DNA of 64,000 nucleotides from Lanius collurio. Taxonomy: Eukaryota > Chordata > Aves > Passeriformes > Laniidae. Of this stretch, positions 38,645 through 50,178 are shown in pieces; within the stretch, counting starts at the first letter, position 1; the number at the start of each line of letters is the position of its first letter. The translations under genes were made by a program, and so were the position numbers. The notes beneath the pieces are model-generated. The model saw only the letters and a program-made list of their open reading frames with translations. It had not been told where the DNA came from and made no database searches. Where the stretch lies: the NCBI GenBank assembly GCA_020086605.1, contig JACBWW010000007.1, forward strand, positions 22,466,956-22,530,955. Direction: 5' to 3'.

Positions 38645-39156
38645 TGTAATACTGCTTTCCATCTGGAGCACTGCATCCAGCTGTGGGGACCCCACCACAG
38701 GAAGTGCTGTTGGACCTGTTGGGGTGGATCCCCCAGAGGAAGGCCACCAAGATGATTAGAGATAGGGAGCACCTCTCCCATGAGAAAACACTCTGGGAAT
38801 TGGGATTGTTCAGCCCAGAGAAGACAAGGCTCTGTAGAGACCTTTCAGAAACCTTCCCATACCTAAAGGCAGCCTAAAAAGAGGCCGGAGAGGGACTTTT
38901 TACAAAATCATGTAAGGACAAGAGATAAGGGCTATAAACTGAAAGAGTATGTAGGAAGAAATTCTTTATTGTGAGGGTGGTGAGACACTGGAACAGGTTG
39001 GCAGAGAAGTTGTGGATGCCTCATCTCTGGCAATGTTCATGGCCAGGTTGGATGCAGCTTTGAGTAACCTGGTCTACGGGAAGGTGCCCCTGCCTATGGC
39101 ATGAGGCTTGGAACTAGATGATTTTTAAGGTCCCATCCAACCCATGCCATTCTAAG
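38645..39156 (+). mobile_element. CR1 LINE, 5'-truncated, plus strand
   Basis: CR1 read on the plus strand. The left part encodes the end of the reverse transcriptase: a segment matching L-E-x-C-I-Q-L-W (CTGGAGCACTGCATCCAGCT) and then the HLSHEKTLWELGLFSPEKTR-type segment in the frame at 38683-38877. After an in-frame stop the 3' UTR follows, with AAACTGAAAGAG, TTCTTTATTGTGAGGGTGGT, CAATGTTCATGGCCAGGTTG and the TAAGGTCCCATCCAACCC end. The final tail is reduced to one unit (CCATTCTAAGAC). Frameshifts between coding pieces make it inactive. Confidence 0.92.
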
Positions 39157-40316
39157 ACAGTTATATATAAACACTGCCATTAAAAGTATAAACCAGAAAT
39201 AAGATATAGTTTTTGAACGAGCACTACCAAAGCAGATAGTAAACTTAGAAAATATTAAGAGGAGAGGTAAGAGACTTCATATCCCACTATTGATTCGCAC
39301 AAGAGTAGCTGTGATGAGCATTACTGGGACAGAAGTAGCAGCAAACTGATCTGAAAAAGGAGGAAAAGTAATTATTAAGAAGTAAAGAGACCAAGTTATA
39401 AAATAGAAATGAGGTGGCCAACTAGGAGTGGACTACTGGAAACCTCGAGAGAAAGCTGACTAAAGAGAGAGAAAGATGATACATGTCAGTGGGGTGTAAA
39501 AGTTCATACCTGAACATGTGAGCTCTTCATGCCCACTTCTATTTAGTAGCTTTCTTTCTTAATCAAATATATCTCTAAAGTTGGATAAATTCTTATAGAA
39601 ATATATCTGTCCACTTAAAAACAGAAGTAGCGACAAGAATAATAAAACTTCTACTGTCTCTTGGAAAGATACCTAGGAATTTCTCTTACACCCATCCAAT
39701 AAACTAGTCTAGAAAAACAAAAATTTTTATCACTGGGTGGTTATTATTAGTTTTGAAACAATGAGAAATAAAGCTGATAGCAAACCAATATGCATTGTTA
39801 GGAGGATTCATAATGAAAAAGGAGAAACACGTGAAAAAAGCATGAAAAAGTGTGGATTTATTTCCTGCTTCAGGGAAAATTTTTCCTACTAAACAATAAA
39901 AACCTCATTCACAGAGAAAATACTGCTTCCAATATGCTTTATTTGAGCATAATCTCATTTCACGGTAAATTAATAATGTAAAATATGAATAGGAGTATTC
40001 CTATTGGTCACTGAAGCTGATTATTATTTTTACCTTTTGTAGAAGTTGAGACCATTAGTCTGCCCAACTGCATCTCCTCTCAAAACTTGGGGGGTGGGGG
40101 TGGAGTATCATACCTGTAGTGCTGAGTTCCAGGTAAATTAAACCATTTCTAGCACTATCAAAAATATATTTTATGCTTTGTACTTCTCCAGTCCTGCTGA
40201 AGAGCTGTAGTTCCTGACTTAAAGCCAAATCAGAACTATTTTTTTTAACAGCTGGATACCCTCGTGACTAACCACTCAGGAGTGTTATTATTGTGTTCAG
40301 TGCCAAACTCCTACAA
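39157..40316. other. Unique AT-rich noncoding sequence
   Basis: Nothing recognisable. It ends at the assembly gap. Confidence 0.55.
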
Positions 40317-40716
40317 NNNNNNNNNNNNNNNNNNNNNNNNNNNNNNNNNNNNNNNNNNNNNNNNNNNNNNNNNNNNNNNNNNNNNNNNNNNNNNNNNNNN
40401 NNNNNNNNNNNNNNNNNNNNNNNNNNNNNNNNNNNNNNNNNNNNNNNNNNNNNNNNNNNNNNNNNNNNNNNNNNNNNNNNNNNNNNNNNNNNNNNNNNNN
40501 NNNNNNNNNNNNNNNNNNNNNNNNNNNNNNNNNNNNNNNNNNNNNNNNNNNNNNNNNNNNNNNNNNNNNNNNNNNNNNNNNNNNNNNNNNNNNNNNNNNN
40601 NNNNNNNNNNNNNNNNNNNNNNNNNNNNNNNNNNNNNNNNNNNNNNNNNNNNNNNNNNNNNNNNNNNNNNNNNNNNNNNNNNNNNNNNNNNNNNNNNNNN
40701 NNNNNNNNNNNNNNNN
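40317..40716. other. Assembly gap (400 N)
   Basis: Exactly 400 N. The right edge begins with a T10 run, which suggests assembly stopped at a homopolymer or low-complexity segment. Two open frames of 155-157 codons that cross the gap are artefacts of translating N. The true length and content are unknown. Confidence 0.98.
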
Positions 40717-43700
40717 TTTTTTTTTTACAAACGATGAGCTACATTCTCCTATCTAGCTAATTGTTTAATTTATGTAATGTAAATTAAGTTTTTTCATGAT
40801 GACAGGAGAAAATATAACCTTATATAGCCTTAACTTTCTCATCAACAAATTTCATTTTTAAGAAAAAATAAACAGAAAAAAATCCTTTGATCTGAGAAGG
40901 GATTTCTTATGCTCAGAAACAGCATTAAGTTACAGTTCAAACTCTTACTTTCATGTGGGTGATATGAATACGATGAAAAATTGTACTGATCCTTTTTATT
41001 AAAAGGAACTATTCATCTAAGCACTGTGTTGCAGTGTCTGAGGGCTGCAAAGAGTAACATTCTTCCCTCTTCAGCTCTAAGTCACAAGCAATGAGGAAAA
41101 CCTCCAAAGATACACAAAAGATGTTGGTCAGACTGAGTAAGATCATTATACCAACTCATACTTGGTTCAACTGGCAAAACAGAATACTGGCCAAGTCCCA
41201 CAGATGCCAAGAACTGAGAAAGAAGGCTTTGATGCACAGTCTACTCTTATGATTTTAATTTGTATTTATTTAGGAAATGTATTACAGTCAGCTATGTAGA
41301 ACACTTTCACAATACTCTGTTTCATTAGGGCTATGTTCTGAAGCTGATGCAATCTGGGCATGAGCTAAAAAGACCATGAAAAAAATAATTCAATCAGTAG
41401 AGCAAAATGCAAAATGTGCTTATTCAGTCGTTTCTTAAAAGGACAAACAAACCATATTTTGGTTAGAAGCAGTGTGTAAATTTCACTTCTTATTAAAAGA
41501 ATTTTTTTGGTCTTTTTAATCTTTAAAAAACAGTAGAATGGAATACTTTCATAGTTCCATCCATGTGGAAAAATACAAATTCATATTTAGAGCAGATGAT
41601 TCTCAGGATGTTGCAGGAAATGCTTCCACATATTCACACACTCAGAATAGATATTTGAATACTTTAATATCAAAGCAGGTGAGCATTTTCCAAGCTATTT
41701 AAACATAGCTGGCAGCCAGTAAAGAGAAGACAGTGAGGTTTTGTTGGTACATACTGTGGGAATGACACAATGGCGCAATCACTGGCACATGATGTAAAAC
41801 CTTCTCTGCATTTGAGAGCAGACTCCAAATGTGTAATTGTACCATTAGTATCATTCTGCATCATTCCACAGCACCCAGGAATTTCCTACAGTGTTTTCAG
41901 ACCTTAACAAATTCATCACAGAAAGGCAGAACTCAATGCTTCAGAGCTTCAGACAAATATAAAACATATCTGATAAACATCCTTTTGAGAATATCTGTGA
42001 ATGTGCTGTTTCCCCCTAAAGGATAGTGCTGATGGAACTCATCTAAACGCCTGAGCTTGCACCTTCACAAGACTAGACTTCTTCACAGCTCATGGAGAAA
42101 AACAATTCACCTAAGGTGTGCCCCTTTAAAATTAAAGAAAAAAAAAAAAAAAAAAGAAAGAAAGAACCTCCAAAAAAAAATAGTCAAGTATATTCTCTCC
42201 TGAAAGCTTTCTTCAGCTGAAGTTTTCTTTGATGACTGATTCAAAATTAGAGCCAGGTTTAGGTGAGATAAACGCTGTCTTATATGTGAAAACCATCAGA
42301 TGCAAGCTCACTGATCAAGAGTTATGGTTGTAGCATAGGCCTATTCTTCTGCAGAAATTGTCTTCGAAGGATCAAACAAACTTTTCATTAAATCAGAACT
42401 GATCCCAAAGATATAAATCAGCTTGTTCTTTAGTTGTTATGAAAAAATGACTTTTAAAACACCATTCCTCTGTCTGTATTTTTGATAGTCGAAATCAGCT
42501 TTTTCTTTGAAAAAAATCTTTATTCCGATTGTTCTCAGTCTGGGACTATTTTGGATAGCTTTAAGTCTCTCACTGGCAGTGCTAGAAGCAATTCTGAGGA
42601 CAGAGAGCCTGAAGCTCTTACAGAAGACAACAGATTTTTAGTTTTTGTTTCAGTCACTAGCAAGAAAAGCATATACAGAGACATTTCTGTTACACTTCGA
42701 TGGTTCAGTAATTAAGTCTTCATGTTAGCAGAATGGCAAATAGCTATGGCAGAAATGTTTCTAGGTGATATCAACTAAAATGAGTAATTTATTTATTTGT
42801 ATTGCCCATGAGAGTTTCACCCCTCTTTCTAAAAAGATAAATTAAGTAATGCTTACTTTGCAATGCTGGCTATGCAAAACAATGACACTTTTTCTCTTCT
42901 TGGGAGGTTGGAAAGACACAGGCATTAGTGGTTATGGTTACCTCATTGGTTTTCACATGCAAGGGCATATTAAAATGTGTAGGTAGCAGCAGATTTAGTT
43001 CTATAGAAGAATATGAAGACCACAACTTTGGTCAGAGTCCAAGTTCACTTAAGAAGTTGTCCCTGAGCAACATTAAAAGCTATAGACCAGTCAGGACAGA
43101 TTTCTTAAGGGAAGTGGTTTACCATAATAACTTGATAACAGTGTCACATCAGAAATATTTGAAAAATGTAATATTAACCAAGAACGTAATTCTGAGATGT
43201 CAAAAAATGTTTTGTTTAAGGATGAATCAAACATCACAATTGAAACAAGAAAAGTGAAAGAAAAAATGTAGCAAGACTGCTGTCTGTTATGAGAGTGCAT
43301 TGGGGTTTTCTCATTGGTCGTGGCATGAAATGAGATGAGGAATAGATCTCTTTTATGCTAAACTTGATCCAAAGTCCACTGAAATCAGAGGGAAGATTAC
43401 TGTTATTTTTATGGATGTGACCCTGCGATTAGGGATCAGGACTTATAGATCACTGTCTGTGTTTGGGAAATCTCCCTCTTCCCATTGTCTGTGTACCAGC
43501 CCCTGAAGAAAAAAGGGAAGAGAAAAAAAATTTAAAGACCTGGCTGCCATGGCATGCTACAAGGATTGACAGTTATGTGCTATTTTTCCTAGGGTCAGAT
43601 AGCAGATCTCAAATCCTGGAAGAATTAAACTACTCTGTTCTTTGTTTGCTTTTTCTGATAAACACTCCAACAGTGACTAGATGGTCTCATCAAATGATAA

Positions 43701-43974
43701 CAAGTTCAGCCCTCCAGAGTAACTGGGACCTGGTGTGTATTACACTGCTTACAGTATTTATATTGGGTATTTTTTCCCTGACCACAAAAATGATAAAGCA
43801 TTATAACTATTAAACAAATAACCAGGGAAAAGTAAAATAGCTTGAGAGGAAGAAATATCCCCGTTAAGTTCTGATTCTCATTTCAGTGGCCTATAGCTGG
43901 GCCACAGAGCCTTGTATAATGCAATTCTAAAACTACAGCCCTGGGGACAAACCTGGCTGCTGGGGTCTTGCACC
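40717..43974. other. Unique AT-rich noncoding sequence, 3.3 kb
   Basis: No recognisable gene. The 109- and 116-codon plus frames at 42928-43257 and 43463-43813 have no family resemblance. An A18 run followed by GAAA units lies at 42138-42165. Confidence 0.55.
42138..42165. repeat. Poly-A followed by GAAA units
   Basis: An A18 run followed by two to three GAAA units. No LINE or SINE body was recognised on either side. Confidence 0.88.
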
Positions 43975-44300
43975 AGTCACAGGCTGAATCCCTCCAAGGA
44001 CAGAGACAGTGCAGCCCCTCTGGGTGAGCTGTTCCACTCACTCACTCTCCATGGGTACACTGAGGAAAAATTTCTCTTTATGCCAAGCATGAACCTGTTA
44101 CAGTCTGTATTTCCTTCTCTCACCCTCCCGCCCTACCCTGCTGTGAGGCTCCACCTCCTCCAGGACCCCTTGGAGACATGCAGGGGCTGTCAGTTACCCC
44201 TGAGCCATCCCTTTTCAGGGCTGACCCAGCCAAGCTCCCCTTGCCTCTTCTCACAGGGGAAGTGTTCCAGTCCCACTGCCTTGGGGACCTTCCTCTGAAT
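43975..44300 (-). mobile_element. Highly degraded CR1 LINE fragment, minus strand
   Basis: In order, the block keeps several landmarks of antisense CR1: GAATCCCTCCAAGGACAGAG, AGCTGTTCCACTC, GAGGAAAAATTTCTCTTTATG and GGGGAAGTGTTCCAGTCCCA. It is clearly more G+C-rich than its flanks, which fits CR1. Divergence is high and the tail units are missing. A 128-codon plus frame (43912-44298) runs antisense through it and is a chance frame. The boundaries are approximate, and another LINE-like source is possible. Confidence 0.65.
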
Positions 44301-47300
44301 CACAAAATTTCCTCCGATTAAAAAAATTCTTTTAAGGATATTGAATCTCTCCTTTCCCTAGAAGTTACAATAAAATTTAGAAAAATCCTTTCATAAATTG
44401 TCGAGATTTCTATGAGTGCTGTTTCATTCAATTAGGTCACTCAAACTCAACACTGTATTTGTGCAAAGAATAAATAAATATTCACAGTACACACAATTTT
44501 TTAGCTATAATTTTAATTTATAAACAACTATAAACTTCAAAACTACATCCATCCCATTCCAGGCCCAAAACTACATTGGAAAATGCTGCAACTGCAAATT
44601 ACATACATATGCCTATACTGTACATTCCCTCAAAACACTTTAAGCTGCTACACTATTTCATTGACACTTCTCACAGTAAACCTTACCCTAAAGCTCTTCC
44701 ATTCAGTTCCAAACCTTCTGAGAAATTTTGCCACTCAGCTATAAATAGCTGGTAATTGAACTAACTGTGAAAATGCTGACATAATATCAATGTTTGTGGG
44801 ATATAGTTGAAATGAGAAAGACCCTGGATAGTGCAATCAGTGCCACTTGAGAAAATGAGTTCAGTCCCTGAAGAGCTATATGGTAGCACATAACTGTGGA
44901 ATATATTTAAGGACCTAGAGTAGAAATCTCACTTGAGAAAAATGAAAAATTCAGGTAACTATAAAAATAGTTAAATAAAGTGAATTATTACTACAATTAA
45001 TGGAGAAAAAATCCCTTCTTGTAAAGGAAAATAATTTTTCAATTATTATTCATTAAGGAAACTGAGCACTAATTGAATGAGAACCAAATTTATGCATTTA
45101 TTTATAAATGGTTGTAGTGAAGAAAAATTACCATCAAGGTTGTGTAACCTTGCACCTATTCTGGGATACCTAATACTCTGCTCTGAATAAATTTGAAGGG
45201 TAAGCGTGGCAGGTTGTGTTTCCTAGAAAAAGCTTGTTTAAAACCATAAGGAATTTGTATATAAGCACAAAGTAATAACAAAATATACCTTCTTTGAACA
45301 GGCTAGTAAGCACTAATATTTGACCGAACTCATCTTTTTTATTTTTTAATCAGATGAGCTTCTAAACTGCCATTGTTATTCACAGTGTTTGTCTTGGGAT
45401 TAATGGAAAATAAACCTCCAGGATTACAAAATGCATAGCTGAAGGAATAAACTCATTGTGATCTCCTGCACTGTCATAGCTACTGAGCTGCTGAGGGTCT
45501 GGGCAATGATGATAACAAACTCCCTCTGAGTTACCACATTGAAATTGTATTTGAACTTCTTTTATTATGACCTTCCATGTCCTTTTATTTTACTTCTATT
45601 TTTTTTTAATTTCTCAATTTCTCAGTGACCTATTACTCTCCCACTTCCCTCTAAATATTTTTGTCTATTCTATGGAGGATCAATTTTTTTTTCAGTATTT
45701 CTTTGCCTGAAAAATAACCCAAATCCCAGATTAAGAAGTACATGTATTGTAGAAACACATGCCAAAAAACTCTAATAGCTTCCTCAATTTCCTGTCAATA
45801 CTGAACGTCTGGCAATGTGTAGGTACAAAATGAGAATAACAGAGCTGGTAAAAAGAGTAATTAGAAGTGTTGTAGCTAGCCACTATTAAGGTCATAGTTC
45901 CAAGAACATCAGCAGTGGACAATAATTTATAGATTTTTGTCTGCAGTCTTCATTTCTCTGTTTTGCTTGAGCTTTATGAGAAAACACAATACAAATAAGG
46001 AATACCAGTAATCCACCTGGGTTTGGAAAAGTAATAAATTCTAGCAACATATTAATCTCATGGAAGAAAAAACCCAAATAATTGGAAAAAAAGAGCATCT
46101 GTGAAGTTGAACCACTTGCCCTGACATTTTGGGTTTATAATACACATTCTTTAACAATATTCTTTCTATGGACTTTGTCATTCTTATGAGGTTTCTTGCT
46201 GCCTCAATTTAAAATCTTAAACAGAGGTTTAACTTTACAGCTCTGATGGAGTTATCATTGTTGTCTACAAATTCTGCCATGATTTATAAGCTAGCTTTAC
46301 AAACTGACTTCCCATGGATTGAATCTCTGTGTTGTATCTGTTTGTGTTATGCAGCATCTTAGTATATGTGGAAAAAGGTGACTTTCAAGACAAAAAAACG
46401 TGATACTTTAGAAGCAGTGATTCAGAAATTGTGGAATTATTTAGTTGTTTATTTTTCTAGTATTATTTTAGGCCTTTTAACTATCACAGTTAAGATGTAT
46501 AAGCTTCTCAGCAAATTTTATTTTTATTTTGAGTAAATACTAGTTTCTTGGACAGAGCCTGATACTATCAGTAGCCATCTCATCATCAACTCCTTGGTCC
46601 AGAAATTCCACGTGATTGCCTTTCCTTCAGGATACCTTGCACTCAAATAATGTCTCACAAAAAAGCTGGACTTCAATTTTCAGTGAGTTCTTTGTCTTCC
46701 AACCTATTTCACTTTTGATTTGTTCTGCCAAGTTGAATATCAAGTCTGTGCTCTGGAAATTTGCTTTACTACTCTTCAGTGTGGCAAGACCTAAGCATTT
46801 TGCCCACATTTGGTGCTCCTTGCCATTCCTACCCAGAGCACTCCTAGGCTGTTTCTGCTGCTCTTCTTGGAATAAAGCTGCATTGGTACCTGTGGTATTG
46901 CTCTTCCCTCTCACCTGCACCAGAAGCCAAGCACTGCTCTGACTGCACTAAATTATGCTGCAACCTCTGAAGGGATTAGTCATCTGAATTCTCAGTCAGG
47001 TCATTTAGGTATCTATCCAGCAAGCCAGCTGTAATCAGCAAAATTTAATTTAAGGCTAATCAGATGCTTAAATTTTGATCTTTAAATGAGGTAATATTCT
47101 TATCTGTAATTGGACCTTAAAAACTACTTTTGTGTGCCAGTCAGCACTTTTAAATACTTAAGAAATTCGGAAGAGTTAAGTCAGCATTTATCTAAATTGA
47201 GGAAAATTGAGACAGAATTACACAATTGTGATACACTTTCATCTTCCCAAATTACCCTGCCAGGTGGTTGCAAGTACAGATATACTCAAGCTAGTTTGTT

Positions 47301-47781
47301 TAAAACTTCATATTAGGGGGCAGTCAACTGGTGCTCAACCTAAACTGAAAAATCCACTTCAGCAGGATGACTTACTTTCCTCTGAGCTCTGGTCTGCTGT
47401 GAAAGGAGAAGTTCAGAACCAAGGAGACAAGTTAGACAAAGAGGCAGAAGCTGCAGAGAGGTACACAAAAATGCTAGGGAGGGTATTGCATTTGAAATCT
47501 TGCAGAAACCCTTACTCTGTCTTATTCTTGATATTTACATGCACAGGCTATACATGCCCCTGACTTCCAGCTGTACCCCTCAGGGCTTTCCTGTCCTACA
47601 CCTCAGCAAAACCTGACAGGGATGTATATTGCACATACATCTGCTTCTGTTTTCAGTTTACCAGTAGTTTAAATGCAGCCTCTTGCAGTCTCTTGCAGGG
47701 TGAGTCTGGAGGAGCAGCAAAGAACCTTGCTGGTCAAGTGGAATTACCTTTGTCATTGGTCCTGGGCTGTGTGGGGCTGCA

Positions 47782-47809
47782 GTGCCCCTGGGACTGCATC
47801 CAGGGGCAC
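47782..47809. repeat. Perfect 10-bp inverted repeat, 8-nt loop
   Basis: The arms at 47782-47791 and 47800-47809 (GTGCCCCTGG and its reverse complement) are GC-rich and exact. Confidence 0.8.
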
Positions 47810-49601
47810 AGGAGGTGGCTAGAGTTCTCCAGACTCTTGGTGTGATACCTCCTCTCATGGCAATTTCTCTGGACAGGAATCACTTCTGCTCTCACCTTTC
47901 TACACAAATTCCCACACACCTTCCCGCACACCTTCCCAGCTAGACCCACCTGCTGCTGAGATACTGACTGAGCAACTTCCACAGCAGTTCCCAAAGTGGG
48001 TAACTGCCCAACTTTTTCAAAATTTGCTTCCCTCACACTCCCTCAATACTAAGTTTAAACCTTCATGTATTTTCTCTGTTGGCTTTGATCTTTCAGTAGA
48101 AAATATTTATTTCCTTCTAACATGCATAATTGAATTAGGTAGTAAGGGGAAAAAAAAGAAAAATACACCACAGGATATTTTATTTCCTTTCTAAATCACA
48201 CTAAAAATCTTTTCAGTATCAACAATTGGGGGAGTTTGTGAACCAGTTTCAGAGCTGAGTTAGATCTGCACAATATTTTATCTGTCTTTGAACTCAAAAA
48301 TTAATCTGACCGGGCGCTTTTGCTTCGACGTTAGATGAGCTTCTCTGATAGTAATGTTTGCAGGAAGTAAACTTGAATTTCCCCTAATAGCTCCTGATGA
48401 CTTGGAACATTAAACCACTGACTGCGAAGATTTGCACAAAGGTGCTACAGATTCAATAAAATGGGTTGTTAACCACTGCACCCAAAGTACTTTCTTAGTG
48501 CACTGCCTCAAAGACAATTTCAAACTCCAAAAGGAGATCTGACCTATTTCACAGACACAGCTGCAAATGATTGCATTCTTACCTTGTGCAAATGTGCCAG
48601 AGAATATTAACATTAACCTTAACTTGTAAATATGATGAAATAGAACCTATATTAATTATTCCCCGGCTAGGATGTTAATTATGACCCAGTTGTCCTAGGA
48701 TTGAATATTTTTAAATATGCAAAAATACCCTTTTCTATCTTTCTTGAAATTTCCAGGTTACCACAAGAAGTTTGTTTAAGACTTTATAATAAATAGCAAG
48801 AATGTTGATATGTAATGTTTTCTATCATTCATTTCAAGGTCAGGAAAGGCCCTTATTATATGTTTTCATACTTCTCCATACAAACAAAGCTTGATTTAAA
48901 TTAGAGTTACTAGTCACTACTTTAATTACTCACCATGGAATCACATAAAACATGCTTTTTGGAATTTCTATAGGTTTCATTAATGGTATATTAAATATTT
49001 ATATTAGCTCCTTTCCATATCCACATAGGTAACACCATAGTTAGTACCATATGACTCACAAAAGCTTTTCACTGATTGCTGCAGTACAATATTCCAAATG
49101 TTGCCTATTTCCAGGTGAATCTTTGTGCTGGAACACACTTGTCACTCGCAAGAACCAAGCATGTGGAGGGTGTGGGTGTCTCTGATGTGGGACAGAAATC
49201 CCTTCTACTGAATCGATGCATATTTAGGAAGTTACATTGTACTGATTTTTAACAGGACAAGGATCTTCAATCTTTAGCCCTCAGAAGTAGTTGAGGCCTT
49301 GATGGAAATTAATCAAGTGTAATTGAGTTCCTAGACATGTGAGAAGCTGTACCCAAGTGTTTAAGCTACTCCTGGGGACAGATATTTAAAGGATTACAAA
49401 ACTGAGCAAATAAAATGAAACCATATTGATTATTGTCTCCTTCACTTAAAATGCTACATACTAGTTTGAACATTTTGTCCAGAAAGTAAATAATCTGTGT
49501 TTAATTCCTGTTTCAGTCTAAGGATATTCAGATCTCCCACCTACCCATTCCATTTTTGTCCAGAATTAGATACTGTATTAATTTTAAAAGACAACCACTG
49601 G

Positions 49602-49673
49602 GAAAAACAAAACAAAACAAAACAAAAACAGAAATAAAAGCAGAAACAAAAACAAAAACAAACAAAACAAAAC
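49602..49673. repeat. (CAAAA)n-type A-rich tract
   Basis: About 70 bases of CAAAA/CAAAAA units, interrupted in the middle by GAAATAAAAG. Overlapping frames of 65-74 codons on both strands are produced by the repeat. Confidence 0.9.
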
Positions 49674-50118
49674 CTAGAACCAAACAAATAGAACTCAACA
49701 CCACACAAACCCTCCACCAACCCAAGACCCACAGTCTCGATGGCAGAAACCATATTCAAGCAGCCCTGTACCTGAGATGAACACTACTACAAAGATGTGG
49801 CTTCTGGATGTGTACCTCTGGTAAGAATGCCTTAACTGGATGGGGCATCATATCCCATCCTGCAGGCTGATTCTCTAGCAGCAGCTCTCTAGTACAGGCT
49901 GTGAAATGACATATATTTCCCTCTCTTTTATAATTTGCCAAGAAGAACCCTTTTTCTCTGTGAACTTTTAATTGCAGTATACAGTGTCACATATATTGAT
50001 GCTGTTATTTCAAATGACCAAACTGAGTTGGATTTAGAGGTTTCAATTTAGGTCTAGCTAGATCTAGCTGAGTGCTAGGAAAACAGCTTTTGAGGCCAGG
50101 CAGCCCTGATAATGTGTA

Positions 50119-50178
50119 CAGAGAGCTACAGGCACAGGGGAACTCAGTTACCAGAGGGCCCCTGTGCCAGAGAGCTAC
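50119..50178. repeat. Hairpin bounded by 11-bp direct repeats
   Basis: GGCACAGGGG (50131-50140) pairs exactly with 50159-50168 across 18 nt. The same 11-mer, CAGAGAGCTAC, occurs at 50119-50129 and 50168-50178, bracketing the hairpin. Confidence 0.8.

Noticed and set aside
40264..40760. Two 155-157 codon open frames
   Set aside because: They are almost entirely translated N from the assembly gap.
43912..44298. 128-codon plus frame
   Set aside because: It runs antisense through a degraded CR1 block.
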